Origin: Noviherbaspirillum massiliense JC206
GTDB lineage: Bacteria > Pseudomonadota > Gammaproteobacteria > Burkholderiales > Burkholderiaceae_D
Direction of reading: 5' to 3'
Assembly: GCF_000312045.1 (NCBI RefSeq)
Contig: NZ_HE978634.1
Span: 3,088,254-3,152,253, forward strand
DNA length: 64,000 nt
Shown in pieces: positions 39,672-48,894 of the stretch. The notes under the pieces are model-generated. The model was not told the DNA's origin. It did no database searches and worked only from the letters and a program-made list of their open reading frames with translations. Each line of letters starts with the position of its first letter. The stretch's first letter is position 1. The position numbers and the translations under genes were made by a program.

Positions 39672-41033
39672 ATGCCCACTTTTCCCCTGATTACCCATGA
39701 GCACGCCGACAGCGTGTTCGCCTGGCGCGACGGCCATCCGCTCAGCGCGGCGCGCTTCCTGTCCGATGTGATGCAGCTTTCCCGGCAATTGCCCGCGGGC
39801 CGGCACATGCTCAATGCCTGCCAGGACCGCTACCGGTTCACGGTGGGACTGGCGACAGCCCTGGTCGGCAACAAGGTCAGCCTGCTGCCGTCGACGCAGA
39901 CGCCGGAAATGATCCGGCAACTGTCGCAGTTTGCGCCGGATGCGTTCTGCCTGACCGATAGCCGCGACTGTGCGATCGCGCTGCCGCAAGTCCATTTTCC
40001 GGACTTCAGCGAGCAGGACAATAGGAGTACGGAATTCAGCGTGCCGCACATCGACGCCGATCAGCTGGTCGCCTATGTCTTCACTTCCGGCTCCACCGGC
40101 ACGCCGGTCCCGCACCGGAAAACCTGGGGCGCGCTGGTGCGCAATGTGCAGTCCGAAGCCCAGCTGTGCGGCGTGAACGATGGCCGCCCGCATGCGGTGA
40201 TCGGCACCGTGCCCGCACAGCACATGTACGGCTTCGAATCGACGGTATTGATGGTGATGCAAAGCGCGAATGCGCTGGTGGCCGGGCAATTCTTCTATCC
40301 GGCCGACATCTGCAGCCTGATCGCTTCCGTGCCGCACCCGCGCGTCCTGGTGTCGACGCCGGTCCATATGCGCTCGCTGATCAGCGCCGGGCTGGATGTA
40401 CCGACCGTGGATCTGATCCTGTCGGCGACCGCCCCCTTGTCCCTGCCGCTGGCGCAGGAGCTGGAAGCGAAACTCCAGGCCCCGTTGCTGGAAATCTACG
40501 GCAGCACCGAAACCGGCCAGATCGCCGTCCGCAATTCCACCCGCACTCAGGAATGGACCCTGTTTTCCGGCGTGCGCATGCGCCAGGAAGGCGAAGTGAC
40601 CTGGGCTTTTGGCGGCCACGTGGAACAGCCGACGCCGATGAATGACGTGATCGAGATGGTCGGCGATGACCGCTTCCTGCTGCACGGACGCATGGCCGAC
40701 CTCATCAATATCGCCGGCAAGCGCAATTCGCTGGCTTACCTGAACCTGCAACTGAATTCGATTCCCGGCGTGCTCGATGGCGCCTTCTTCATGCCGGATG
40801 AAACGGCGCCCGATGGCGTGACGCGCCTGACCGCCTTCGTGGTGGCACCGCAACTGACAGCGCCAGCACTGATGGCAGCCTTGCGCGAGCGCATCGATCC
40901 CGTCTTCCTGCCGCGGCCCCTGCACTTCGTCGATGCGCTGCCGCGCAATGCCACCGGCAAGCTCCCGCGCGAAGCCTTGCAGGCGCTGGCCTTTTCCCGG
41001 GCCGGACAAGCCACGGAAGGGAATGCGGCATGA
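39672..41033 (+). CDS. AMP-dependent ligase of the aryl polyene cluster (ApeH-like)
   Basis: A 453-residue adenylate-forming enzyme that probably activates the aryl acid starter and loads it onto the ACP. The core A3 motif is VFTSGSTGTPVPH. A5-like EIYGSTETGQIA and A7/A8-like LHGRMADLINIAGKR follow. The C-terminal catalytic lysine is in NATGKLPREAL. It is shorter than acetyl-CoA synthetases, as usual for these clusters. The adjacent chorismatase suggests hydroxybenzoate as substrate. It overlaps the next gene by four bases. Confidence 0.88.
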   Translation: MPTFPLITHEHADSVFAWRDGHPLSAARFLSDVMQLSRQLPAGRHMLNACQDRYRFTVGLATALVGNKVSLLPSTQTPEMIRQLSQFAPDAFCLTDSRDCAIALPQVHFPDFSEQDNRSTEFSVPHIDADQLVAYVFTSGSTGTPVPHRKTWGALVRNVQSEAQLCGVNDGRPHAVIGTVPAQHMYGFESTVLMVMQSANALVAGQFFYPADICSLIASVPHPRVLVSTPVHMRSLISAGLDVPTVDLILSATAPLSLPLAQELEAKLQAPLLEIYGSTETGQIAVRNSTRTQEWTLFSGVRMRQEGEVTWAFGGHVEQPTPMNDVIEMVGDDRFLLHGRMADLINIAGKRNSLAYLNLQLNSIPGVLDGAFFMPDETAPDGVTRLTAFVVAPQLTAPALMAALRERIDPVFLPRPLHFVDALPRNATGKLPREALQALAFSRAGQATEGNAA

Positions 41034-41350
41034 GTCCTGCGATGACTCGCGGCCAGGCCATGCTCCCGATTGCGCCGGAGCATCCGGCCTACGCCGGCCA
41101 TTTCCCGGGCATGCCCATTCTTCCGGGCGTGGTTCTGCTGGATGAAGCACTGCACGCGGTCGGTGCGCTGATCGGCGCGGACTTGTCGGCCTGCGAGCTG
41201 GGCAGCGTGAAGTTCCTCAGTGCGGTCAGGCCGGGCGAACCGCTCGCAGTGCGCCACGAGATGCAACACAGCGGCACTATCCGCTTCGACATCTTCAGCG
41301 GGGAACGCAAGGTGGCAAGCGGTGCCATTCGCACTGCCTGTGCCGGATAG
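41030..41350 (+). CDS. 3-hydroxyacyl-ACP dehydratase, hotdog fold (ApeI-like)
   Basis: A 106-residue FabZ-like single hotdog domain. The catalytic histidine lies in EHPAYAGHFPGMPILPGVVLLDEA, split here, a pattern shared with FabA/FabZ enzymes. The FabZ acidic residue is the Asp/Glu of LLDEA. It is one of two dehydratases in the cluster (the other is at 49682-50125), expected to make the conjugated double bonds. The start overlaps the ligase gene. Confidence 0.87.
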   Translation: MSPAMTRGQAMLPIAPEHPAYAGHFPGMPILPGVVLLDEALHAVGALIGADLSACELGSVKFLSAVRPGEPLAVRHEMQHSGTIRFDIFSGERKVASGAIRTACAG

Positions 41351-41356
41351 ACAGCA

Positions 41357-42289
41357 ATGATTTCTTCCGACCGGAACAGCGCCGCCTGGCTGCAGCGTCC
41401 CGAACGCAGCAACATGCTGATGCTGCGCATCATGACCTGGATTTCGCTGCGCCTCGGCCGGCGCGCCGGCCGCACGGTGCTGCATCTGATCGCCGGTTAT
41501 TTCCTGCTGTTCGCCCCGGCCAGCCGCGCCGCCTCGCGCCACTACCTGCGCCGCATCCTGCAGCGCCCGGTGCGCTGGCAGGATATCTACAAACATTTCT
41601 TCTGGTTCGCATCCACCATCCACGACCGGGTGTACCTGCTCAATCAGCGCTTCGATCTGTTCGACATCAGGGTGCATGGCGAAGACCTGATGCGACAGGC
41701 CGTAGCGAGCGGCCAGGGCCTGTTCCTGTTCGGGGCGCACATGGGGAGTTTCGAAGTGATCCGCGCCATAGGCCGGCGTCATGCCGGACTGCGTGTGGCG
41801 ATGGCGATGTATGAAGAGAATGCGCGCAAGATCAATGACATGCTGGCGGCGATCAACCCCGACGCGAAACAGGATGTGATCGGCCTTGGCCACATCGATT
41901 CGATGCTGAAAGTCAGCGAGCAGATGGAGCGCGGCACGCTGGTCGGCATGCTGGCCGACCGCAGCCTGGGCAATGATGCGATGCTGCCGGTGTCGCTGCT
42001 CGGCAGCTCCGCGCAGCTGCCGCTGGGGCCGTTCCGCATGGCGGCGATCCTGCGCAAGCCGGTGATCTTCATGACTGGCCTGTACCTCGGCGAGAATCGC
42101 TACGAAATCCATTTCGAACAACTTGCCGATTTCTCCGCGATCCCGCCGGGACAGCGCCAGACGGAAATCCGGCGCGCCATGACGCGCTATGCGGAATTGC
42201 TCGAACAATACTGCAGGCAGGCGCCTTGCAACTGGTTCAACTTCTTCGATTTCTGGCAAACTGCGCCTACCACCGGCAAAGAGGATTGA
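41357..42289 (+). CDS. lipid A biosynthesis-type (LpxL/HtrB) acyltransferase
   Basis: A 310-residue membrane-associated acyltransferase. The catalytic HX4E motif is FGAHMGSFEVIR, followed by MAMYEENARKIN and GMLADRSLG. It probably transfers the polyene acyl chain to a lipid or sugar carrier. In E. coli-type clusters this domain is fused to a GT2 glycosyltransferase; here it stands alone, with the GT2 gene at 53096-53851. Confidence 0.87.
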   Translation: MISSDRNSAAWLQRPERSNMLMLRIMTWISLRLGRRAGRTVLHLIAGYFLLFAPASRAASRHYLRRILQRPVRWQDIYKHFFWFASTIHDRVYLLNQRFDLFDIRVHGEDLMRQAVASGQGLFLFGAHMGSFEVIRAIGRRHAGLRVAMAMYEENARKINDMLAAINPDAKQDVIGLGHIDSMLKVSEQMERGTLVGMLADRSLGNDAMLPVSLLGSSAQLPLGPFRMAAILRKPVIFMTGLYLGENRYEIHFEQLADFSAIPPGQRQTEIRRAMTRYAELLEQYCRQAPCNWFNFFDFWQTAPTTGKED

Positions 42290-42290
42290 C

Positions 42291-42896
42291 ATGATTGCTG
42301 CATCATTGCGGCCGGGCCTGCAGCGCAGGCTGGCTTCCCTGGCATTGTCGCTGGCCGTGCTCGCGCCTGGCCTGGCCCTGGCTGCCGACTGGGATATCGA
42401 CCAGCTGATGCAGTCGCTGGCCAGGACCAGGTCAGGGCGCGCCGGCTTCACCGAGAAGAAATATCTTTCCATGCTCGACCGGCCGGTCGAGTCCTCCGGC
42501 GAGCTGACCTATATGGCACCCGACCACCTCGAACGCCGCACCCTCAAGCCGCGGCCGGAAAACATGATCATCGACGGCAATGTGCTGGTCATCGAGCGCG
42601 GGAAGCAAAGGCATACGGTGCAGATGCAGGACTATCCGGAGCTGGCGGGATTCATCGACAGCATTCGCGGCACCCTGGCCGGCGACCGCAAGGCCCTTGA
42701 GCGTTCGTTCAGATTGAAACTGGAAGGCCCGGCGGAACGCTGGACGCTGTCGCTGACGCCGGTTGACGCCAGGCTCGGAACCAGCATCCACCTGATCCGC
42801 ATCACGGGCAACCGCGACAATGTGCGCAGCATGGAAATCATCCAGACCGACGGCGACCGCTCGGTCATGACGATCGAACGGATCGCATCCCAATGA
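42291..42896 (+). CDS. LolA-like outer-membrane carrier protein (ApeL-like)
   Basis: A 201-residue exported protein with a signal peptide (LASLALSLAVLAPGLALAA). Its mature domain has RAGFTEKKYLSMLDRPVESSG and LTYMAPDHLERRTLKP, the typical LolA-like fold start of aryl polyene clusters. It probably ferries the pigment lipid through the periplasm. The stop overlaps the MMPL exporter start by four bases, which supports a joint role. Confidence 0.87.
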   Translation: MIAASLRPGLQRRLASLALSLAVLAPGLALAADWDIDQLMQSLARTRSGRAGFTEKKYLSMLDRPVESSGELTYMAPDHLERRTLKPRPENMIIDGNVLVIERGKQRHTVQMQDYPELAGFIDSIRGTLAGDRKALERSFRLKLEGPAERWTLSLTPVDARLGTSIHLIRITGNRDNVRSMEIIQTDGDRSVMTIERIASQ

Positions 42897-45286
42897 AGCA
42901 GCCCGGTTCGCAAGGGCGCCGGCTGCCCATCGCGCTCTGGCTGGCCGGCGTCATCATCTGCTGCATCGTCATCGCGCGCACCACCTTCACCGCCGACCTG
43001 TCGGCCTTCCTGCCGCAGACGCCAAGCAAGGAACAGCAGGTCTTGCTCGACCAGTTGCGCGACGGCGTGGTATCGCGCCTGATCCTGATCGGCATCGAAG
43101 GCAGCGATGCAGCCAAACGCGCCGCGTTGTCGAAGGACATGGCAAAGCGCCTGCGCGGCAGTTCCGCCTTCGTAACCATCAACAACGGCGAGCCGGTCAA
43201 TAACGAGCGCGATCAGGCTTACCTGTTCGGCAACCGCTACCTGCTCAGTCCCGTCGTGACGCCGCAGCATTTCACCGTGGACGGGTTGAATGAAGCCATC
43301 GGCAATACCATCGACCTGCTGGCCTCACCGGCCGGCATGCTGATCAAGCCGCTGCTGCCGCGCGACCCGACCGGCGAAACCATCGAGCTGTTCAACCGGA
43401 TGAATGGCGGCAACCGCCCGCAGATGAACAACGGCGTCTGGGCTTCGCGCGACGGCACGCGCGCGGTGCTGCTGGCCCAGGCCCGCGCCGCCGGTGCCGA
43501 TACCGACGGCCAGCAGCAGGCGATGCAGGAAATCCGGCAAGCCTTCGAGGCCGCCGTGCGCGAGCAGGGCGCAGCCGATGCACGTCTGATGATGACCGGG
43601 CCCGGCGTGTTCTCGGTCCAGTCGCGGCAGACGATAGAGAGTGAAGTGACGCGCCTGTCGATCATCAGCACACTCATCATCGTCAGCCTCCTGCTCATGG
43701 TGTACCGCTCCTTCACCGCCCTGGCGCTCGGACTGCTGCCGGTCGTCTCCGGTGCGCTGGCGGGCGTGGTCGCGGTCAGCCTCGGCTTCGGCCTGGTGCA
43801 TGGCATTACGCTCGGCTTCGGCACCACACTGATCGGGGAAGCAGTCGACTATTCGATCTACCTGTTCGTCCAGTCACGGCAGAAGACAGGCGCCGCGGAC
43901 GCAGCGGGCGCAACGGGGAACTGGGTCGCGCAGTTCTGGCCGACCATTCGCCTCGGCGTCCTGACTTCCATCGTCGGATTTTCCTCGCTGCTGCTGTCGA
44001 GCTTTCCCGGGCTGGCGCAGCTCGGCCTGTATTCGATCGCCGGCCTGGTGGCCGCCGCCACCGTCACCCGTTTCGTGCTGCCTTACCTGCTGCCGGACGG
44101 CTTCCGCATCCGCGACGTCTCCGCCATGGGCCGGCGCCTGTCCGGCATTGCGCGCCGCATGCCGGCATTGCGCTGGCCCCTGATCGTGGTGGCGCTGGCG
44201 GCCTGCGTGGTGCTGGCACAGCACCACGCCACGCTGTGGAATACCGAACTGTCATCACTGAGCCCGGTGTCGCAGGCCGATCAGGCCATCGACGCAAAGC
44301 TGCGTGCCGACATGGGTGCGCCGGACGTGCGCTACATGATCGCGATCTCCGGTCCGAGCCGCGAAGCCGTGCTGCAATCGGCCGAGCAGGTCACGGCGCA
44401 GTTGCAGCCGCTGGTGGAGAAGGGCATGCTGGCCGGCTTCGAGAGCCCCAGCCTTTATCTGCCAAGCATCGCTACCCAAAAGGCGCGCCAGGCCAGCCTG
44501 CCGCCGGCCGGCGAGCTGGAGCAGCACCTGCAGCAGGCGGTCTCCGGCCTGCCGGTACGCGCCGGCCTGTTCCAGCCCTTCCTCGCCGATGTCGCCGCCG
44601 CCAAGGCCCGCGCGCCGCTGCAGCGCGCCGACCTCGACCGGACCTCGCTGGCGCTGGCCGTCGATTCACTGCTGTTCCAGCGCGGCACGCGCTGGAATGC
44701 GCTGCTGCCGCTGACCGCGCCGCCCCAGTCTGCAAGCCTCGCCGTCGAGCCGGTGCGTGCCGCGCTGAGCGCAGCTGGTCAGCCGAACGCCTTGTTCGTC
44801 GACCTGAAGGCGGAATCCGACAACCTGTATTCCGGCTATCTGCGCGAAGCGATCATCTACTCGCTCGGCGGCCTGGCCGGCATCGTGGCGCTGCTCCTGC
44901 TCGCCCTGCGCTCGCCGCGCAAGGTGGCGCACGTGTTGCTGCCTCTGTTTGCCACCGTGGTCACGGTGGTGGCAATCCTGGCATTGTCCGGCCAGCGCCT
45001 GACCATCCTGCACCTGATCGGCCTGCTGCTGATCGTGGCAGTCGGCTCCAACTATGCGCTGTTCTTCAGCGGCGGGGACGATTCCTCCGCGGAGATTCTG
45101 CCGCAGACCCTGACTTCGCTGGTGTTTGCCAACCTGACCACGGTGGCCGGTTTCGGTATCCTCGGCTTTTCCCAGGTGCCGGTCCTGAATGCAATCGGCA
45201 GCACCGTCGGACCCGGCGCGGTGCTGGCGCTGGTGTTTGCGGCGAGCTTCGGCGGCAAACGATCCGCTCCCGGGGCGGGCCACTGA
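42893..45286 (+). CDS. MMPL/RND-type exporter (ApeM-like)
   Basis: A 797-residue inner-membrane exporter with the two-fold MMPL layout: one membrane segment, a large periplasmic domain, then five membrane segments, repeated. Visible segments are IALWLAGVIICCIVIARTTF, RLSIISTLIIVSLLLMVYRSF and, in the second half, LIGLLLIVAVGSNYALFF. It is expected to extract the polyene lipid from the inner membrane and hand it to the LolA-like protein. Confidence 0.9.
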   Translation: MKQPGSQGRRLPIALWLAGVIICCIVIARTTFTADLSAFLPQTPSKEQQVLLDQLRDGVVSRLILIGIEGSDAAKRAALSKDMAKRLRGSSAFVTINNGEPVNNERDQAYLFGNRYLLSPVVTPQHFTVDGLNEAIGNTIDLLASPAGMLIKPLLPRDPTGETIELFNRMNGGNRPQMNNGVWASRDGTRAVLLAQARAAGADTDGQQQAMQEIRQAFEAAVREQGAADARLMMTGPGVFSVQSRQTIESEVTRLSIISTLIIVSLLLMVYRSFTALALGLLPVVSGALAGVVAVSLGFGLVHGITLGFGTTLIGEAVDYSIYLFVQSRQKTGAADAAGATGNWVAQFWPTIRLGVLTSIVGFSSLLLSSFPGLAQLGLYSIAGLVAAATVTRFVLPYLLPDGFRIRDVSAMGRRLSGIARRMPALRWPLIVVALAACVVLAQHHATLWNTELSSLSPVSQADQAIDAKLRADMGAPDVRYMIAISGPSREAVLQSAEQVTAQLQPLVEKGMLAGFESPSLYLPSIATQKARQASLPPAGELEQHLQQAVSGLPVRAGLFQPFLADVAAAKARAPLQRADLDRTSLALAVDSLLFQRGTRWNALLPLTAPPQSASLAVEPVRAALSAAGQPNALFVDLKAESDNLYSGYLREAIIYSLGGLAGIVALLLLALRSPRKVAHVLLPLFATVVTVVAILALSGQRLTILHLIGLLLIVAVGSNYALFFSGGDDSSAEILPQTLTSLVFANLTTVAGFGILGFSQVPVLNAIGSTVGPGAVLALVFAASFGGKRSAPGAGH

Positions 45287-45289
45287 GCG

Positions 45290-45970
45290 ATGCGCATCCT
45301 GCATAACTTCGCCGGCCTGGAGGGGCGCGCAGCGACGCTCGCGATCCTGCTGCCGGGCGCGCTGCAGCAGCCGGAAGATCTGGTGGAGGCCGGCTTCATC
45401 GATGCAGTGCGGCGGCGCGGGCTGGAGCTGGACCTCGCGCTGGCCGACCTCGGCATCCGCTATATCGGCGAGACCACCGATGGCACGGCCCTGCAGCGGC
45501 TGCATGAGGAAGCGGTGCTGCCGGCGCGATCGCAAGGCTATGACGCCGTCTGGCTGGCCGGCATTTCCATCGGCGGCTTCATGGCGATGGCTTATGCCGA
45601 CCGCCATCCTGGCATGGTCGACGGCTTGTGCCTGCTCGCGGCCTACCCGGGCAACCGCATCCTGACGCGGGCCATCCGGGAAGCCGGCGGGATCGAACAA
45701 TGGCAAGCCGGTACGGACGAGGGCGAGGATGGCGAAGTCCAGGTCTGGCGGTGGATCAAGGCGATACGGGGAGCATCGACGCCGCAGATCTTCTTCGGCT
45801 ATGGCCGGGAAGACCGCTTCGCCTCGGGCCAGGAACTGATGGCCGAGTCCCTGGCATTCGCGCATGTGGATGTGGTCGCGGGCGGGCATGACTGGCCGGC
45901 CTGGCAACAACTATGGAACGATTTTCTCGACCGCATCGCAGCATCCAGAAACAAGGACACCAGGCAATGA
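45290..45970 (+). CDS. alpha/beta hydrolase
   Basis: A 226-residue cytoplasmic hydrolase. The nucleophile elbow is GISIGGF (Ser93), the acid is probably Asp in FFGYGREDRF, and the histidine is in AGGHDW. The oxyanion region ILLPGAL is early. It may be a thioesterase or esterase that trims or releases the polyene chain; the sequence does not decide. It starts three bases after the exporter stop and overlaps the deacetylase gene by four bases. Confidence 0.8.
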   Translation: MRILHNFAGLEGRAATLAILLPGALQQPEDLVEAGFIDAVRRRGLELDLALADLGIRYIGETTDGTALQRLHEEAVLPARSQGYDAVWLAGISIGGFMAMAYADRHPGMVDGLCLLAAYPGNRILTRAIREAGGIEQWQAGTDEGEDGEVQVWRWIKAIRGASTPQIFFGYGREDRFASGQELMAESLAFAHVDVVAGGHDWPAWQQLWNDFLDRIAASRNKDTRQ

Positions 45971-46791
45971 CACCCGATCAAGCGCTGCGCTGGCGCATGC
46001 CCCTGCTGCTGCGCATCAGTCTTGTCCTGCATGTATCCATGCTGATTGCCGTCCTGGTCGATCCGGGTTGGTGGCGCTGGGTACTGGCAGCTTTCCTTGC
46101 CAATCATGCAGTGATCACGCTGGTTGGCTTGTGGCCACGCAGCACCTGGCTCGGCGCCAACTGGACGAGATTGCCGCCTGCTGCGGCAGCGCGCGGTGAA
46201 ATCGCACTGACGATCGACGACGGGCCGGACCCGGAAGTGACGCCGCAGGTGCTCGAGCTGCTGGATGCGCATGGCGTGAAGGCGACATTCTTTTGCATCG
46301 GCGATAAGGCTGCGCGCCATCCCGACCTGTGCGAGGCGATCGTCATGCGCGGCCATGCGGTGGAAAACCACAGCCAGCATCACTACCATCATTTTTCCCT
46401 GCTCGGCATGGACGGCCTGAAGCGCGAGGTCCAGGCCGCCCAGGACACCCTTACGGCGATCACCGGCCGCCGCCCGCAGTTCTTCCGTGCCCCGGCCGGC
46501 TTGCGCAATCCCTTCCTCGATCCGGTGCTGGCCCGCCTCGGGCTGCGCCTTGCTGCCTGGACACGGCGCGGCTATGATACGCGCACCCCGGATCCGGCCC
46601 TCGTGAGCCGCAGGCTGATGCGCGATGTGAAAGCCGGTGCCATCCTGCTGCTGCATGATGGCAATTGCGCACGTACTGCAGACGGGGCTCCCGTGATCCT
46701 TGCCGTGTTGCCAAACCTGTTTGAAGCCGCTCACAAGTCCGGCCTGCGTTTCGTCACCCTGTCTTCCGCTTTGTCTTCCGCCCATCCATGA
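45967..46791 (+). CDS. polysaccharide deacetylase (NodB-like, CE4)
   Basis: A 274-residue protein with two N-terminal membrane segments (LLLRISLVLHVSMLIAVLV and WVLAAFLANHAVITLVGL) and a NodB domain. NodB motifs are visible: IALTIDDGPDPEVTP (catalytic base and metal-binding Asp), ENHSQHHYHH (metal-binding histidines), FFRAPAGLRNP, and ILLLHDGN. It probably removes an N-acetyl group from an amino sugar attached to the pigment lipid, which would fit the GT2 gene in the other block. The start overlaps the hydrolase stop. Confidence 0.85.
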   Translation: MTPDQALRWRMPLLLRISLVLHVSMLIAVLVDPGWWRWVLAAFLANHAVITLVGLWPRSTWLGANWTRLPPAAAARGEIALTIDDGPDPEVTPQVLELLDAHGVKATFFCIGDKAARHPDLCEAIVMRGHAVENHSQHHYHHFSLLGMDGLKREVQAAQDTLTAITGRRPQFFRAPAGLRNPFLDPVLARLGLRLAAWTRRGYDTRTPDPALVSRRLMRDVKAGAILLLHDGNCARTADGAPVILAVLPNLFEAAHKSGLRFVTLSSALSSAHP

Positions 46792-47522
46792 CCAAACAAT
46801 TCGTCAAAAGCCTGATCGATAACGCCACCGCGCCTTACCGTTCCGCCGGCCGCTTCGCCTGGCATTTCGCCCGCGGCAAGCTCGGCGGCGACCCGGTATT
46901 TGCCGGATTGCTCGAGCATGGATTGATTCCGGACCGCGCCCGCATCCTCGACATCGGCTGCGGCCAGGGCTTGCTCGCTTCCTGGCTGCTCACGGCCAAG
47001 GCCATGCATGAGCAGGGCAACTGGCCGGCGCACTGGCCGAAGGCGCCCAACCCGACATCGATCCACGGCATCGAACTCATGCCGCGCGATGTGGAGCGGG
47101 CGCAGCGCGCGCTGGGCGATGCCGCGACCTTCACCGTCGGCGACATGTGCAAGACGGATTTCGGCAAGGCCGATGCAGTCGTGATCCTCGATGTCCTGCA
47201 TTACGTGAGCTACGAAGCGCAGAATGATGTCCTGCGCCGGGTGCGCGATGCGCTCGCGCCTTCGGGCACCCTGATCCTGCGCGTGGGCGATGCAAATGGC
47301 GGCCTGCCGTTCAAGTTCAGCGTGTGGGTCGATCACCTCGTCACGTTCGTGCGCGGACACCGCAACAGCCGCCTGTACTGCCGGCCGCTGGCGGAATGGC
47401 GACTTGCCTTGTTGGGCCTCGGATTCAACGTCGAAACACTTCCGATGAACCAAGGCACGCCGTTTGCCAATATCTTGCTGATTGCAAAACTCGGCGGAAA
47501 AGCCGTCGTCCAGGCAGCCTGA
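46788..47522 (+). CDS. class I SAM-dependent methyltransferase
   Basis: A 244-residue methyltransferase. Motif I is ARILDIGCGQGLLASWLL, motif II lies in IHGIELMPRDVERA, and the acidic motif is DAVVILDVLHYVSY. Within the cluster it may methylate the terminal aryl hydroxyl or ring, as known aryl polyenes carry methyl or methoxy groups; this is inference. It overlaps the deacetylase gene by four bases and closes the first run of coupled genes before a 181-base gap. Confidence 0.85.
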   Translation: MTKQFVKSLIDNATAPYRSAGRFAWHFARGKLGGDPVFAGLLEHGLIPDRARILDIGCGQGLLASWLLTAKAMHEQGNWPAHWPKAPNPTSIHGIELMPRDVERAQRALGDAATFTVGDMCKTDFGKADAVVILDVLHYVSYEAQNDVLRRVRDALAPSGTLILRVGDANGGLPFKFSVWVDHLVTFVRGHRNSRLYCRPLAEWRLALLGLGFNVETLPMNQGTPFANILLIAKLGGKAVVQAA

Positions 47523-47703
47523 GGCGCATGGCAGCAAACCTGGACAGAACGGCACGAACAGCAGGCAGGAACGTCTGCCGGCGGTTCCGCCGTGATGACA
47601 ATGGCCCGTCTGGCAAGGGTATTGCGGACAACAGCAGCGTTTTGCCCGGCACCCTGAGTTTGTTAAAATCGGTCGGCTACGATAACCCTTTGTAAGTTCT
47701 GAC

Positions 47704-48894
47704 TTGAAACCGCTCCTCCTCTCGCATTTCACCGCGGCCAGCTGCATCGGCCTCGGTCTCTCCCCAACCCTGGAGGCGCTGCGGCAACGCAAGAGCGGCT
47801 TGAAGCATTGCGATTTCGACACGGTCGACCTCGATACGTATATCGGCGAAGTCGATGGTGTCGACGAGGTCGCGGTACGACCGGACCTGCAAGCCTACGA
47901 TTGCCGCAACAACCGTCTGCTGCAGCTGGCGCTGGAGCAGGATGGCTTCGCCGAAGCAGTAGAAGCCGCCGCCGCGAAGCATGGCGCCGACCGCATCGGC
48001 GTATTCCTCGGCACCAGCACTGCCGGCATCCTGCAGACCGAGCTGGCGTACCGGCAACGTGACGCATCCGGCGCACTGCCTTCCAGCTTCATCTACGGCA
48101 CGACCCACAACACCTTCTCCGCCGCCGATTTCGCACACCGCTACTTCCGCCTGACCGGACCGGCCGCCGCCATTTCCTCGGCCTGTTCTTCCAGCGCCAA
48201 GGTATTTGCTTCCGCGCGGCGCATGATCGAAGCCGGCCTGATCGATGCCGCCGTGGTCGGCGGCGTGGACACGCTGTGTCTGACGACGCTGTACGGATTC
48301 AATTCCCTCGGCCTGACCTCGCCCTGGCCCTGCCGTCCCTTTGATGCGGAACGCAGCGGCATTTCGATCGGCGAAGCAGCCGCGGTGGTGCTGCTGGAAC
48401 GCATGCCGGACAGCGCGGATGCCGACGCGGTGCTGTTGCTCGGCATCGGCGAATCGAGCGATGCCTACCATATGTCCTCGCCGCATCCGGAAGGGCTGGG
48501 CGCGCAGATCGCGATGCAGAATGCGCTGGCCACGGCGCAGCTTGCGCCGGAACAGATCGATTACATCAACCTGCATGGCACCGCCACCGTCAGCAATGAC
48601 GCCTCCGAAGGCAAGGCAGTGGCGGCGCTGTTCGGTTCTTCCACGCCGTGCAGTTCGACCAAGGGCGCAACCGGCCATACTCTGGGCGCGGCCGGCGGCC
48701 TCGAAGCCATCATTTGCGCACTCGCCCTGCGCCACGGCCTGATGCCGGGCGGACTCAACACCACGCACCTCGATCCGGAGCTGCATGTGAATTACCTGCT
48801 CGACAACCGCACGCAGCGCATCGAACGGGCGCTCAGCAATTCCTTCGGGTTCGGCGGCACCAATTGCAGCCTCATCTTCGGCCGCGCATCATGA
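47704..48894 (+). CDS. beta-ketoacyl-ACP synthase of the aryl polyene cluster (ApeO-like)
   Basis: A 396-residue condensing enzyme. The catalytic residues are Cys161 (AISSACSSS), His291 (NLHGTAT) and His325 (GATGHTLGAAGG), with the usual Lys320. It elongates the polyene with malonyl units, presumably paired with the next gene product as chain-length factor. The start is a TTG at 47704 with no strong ribosome binding site. A 181-base gap separates it from the methyltransferase gene. It overlaps the next gene by four bases. Confidence 0.92.
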   Translation: MKPLLLSHFTAASCIGLGLSPTLEALRQRKSGLKHCDFDTVDLDTYIGEVDGVDEVAVRPDLQAYDCRNNRLLQLALEQDGFAEAVEAAAAKHGADRIGVFLGTSTAGILQTELAYRQRDASGALPSSFIYGTTHNTFSAADFAHRYFRLTGPAAAISSACSSSAKVFASARRMIEAGLIDAAVVGGVDTLCLTTLYGFNSLGLTSPWPCRPFDAERSGISIGEAAAVVLLERMPDSADADAVLLLGIGESSDAYHMSSPHPEGLGAQIAMQNALATAQLAPEQIDYINLHGTATVSNDASEGKAVAALFGSSTPCSSTKGATGHTLGAAGGLEAIICALALRHGLMPGGLNTTHLDPELHVNYLLDNRTQRIERALSNSFGFGGTNCSLIFGRAS

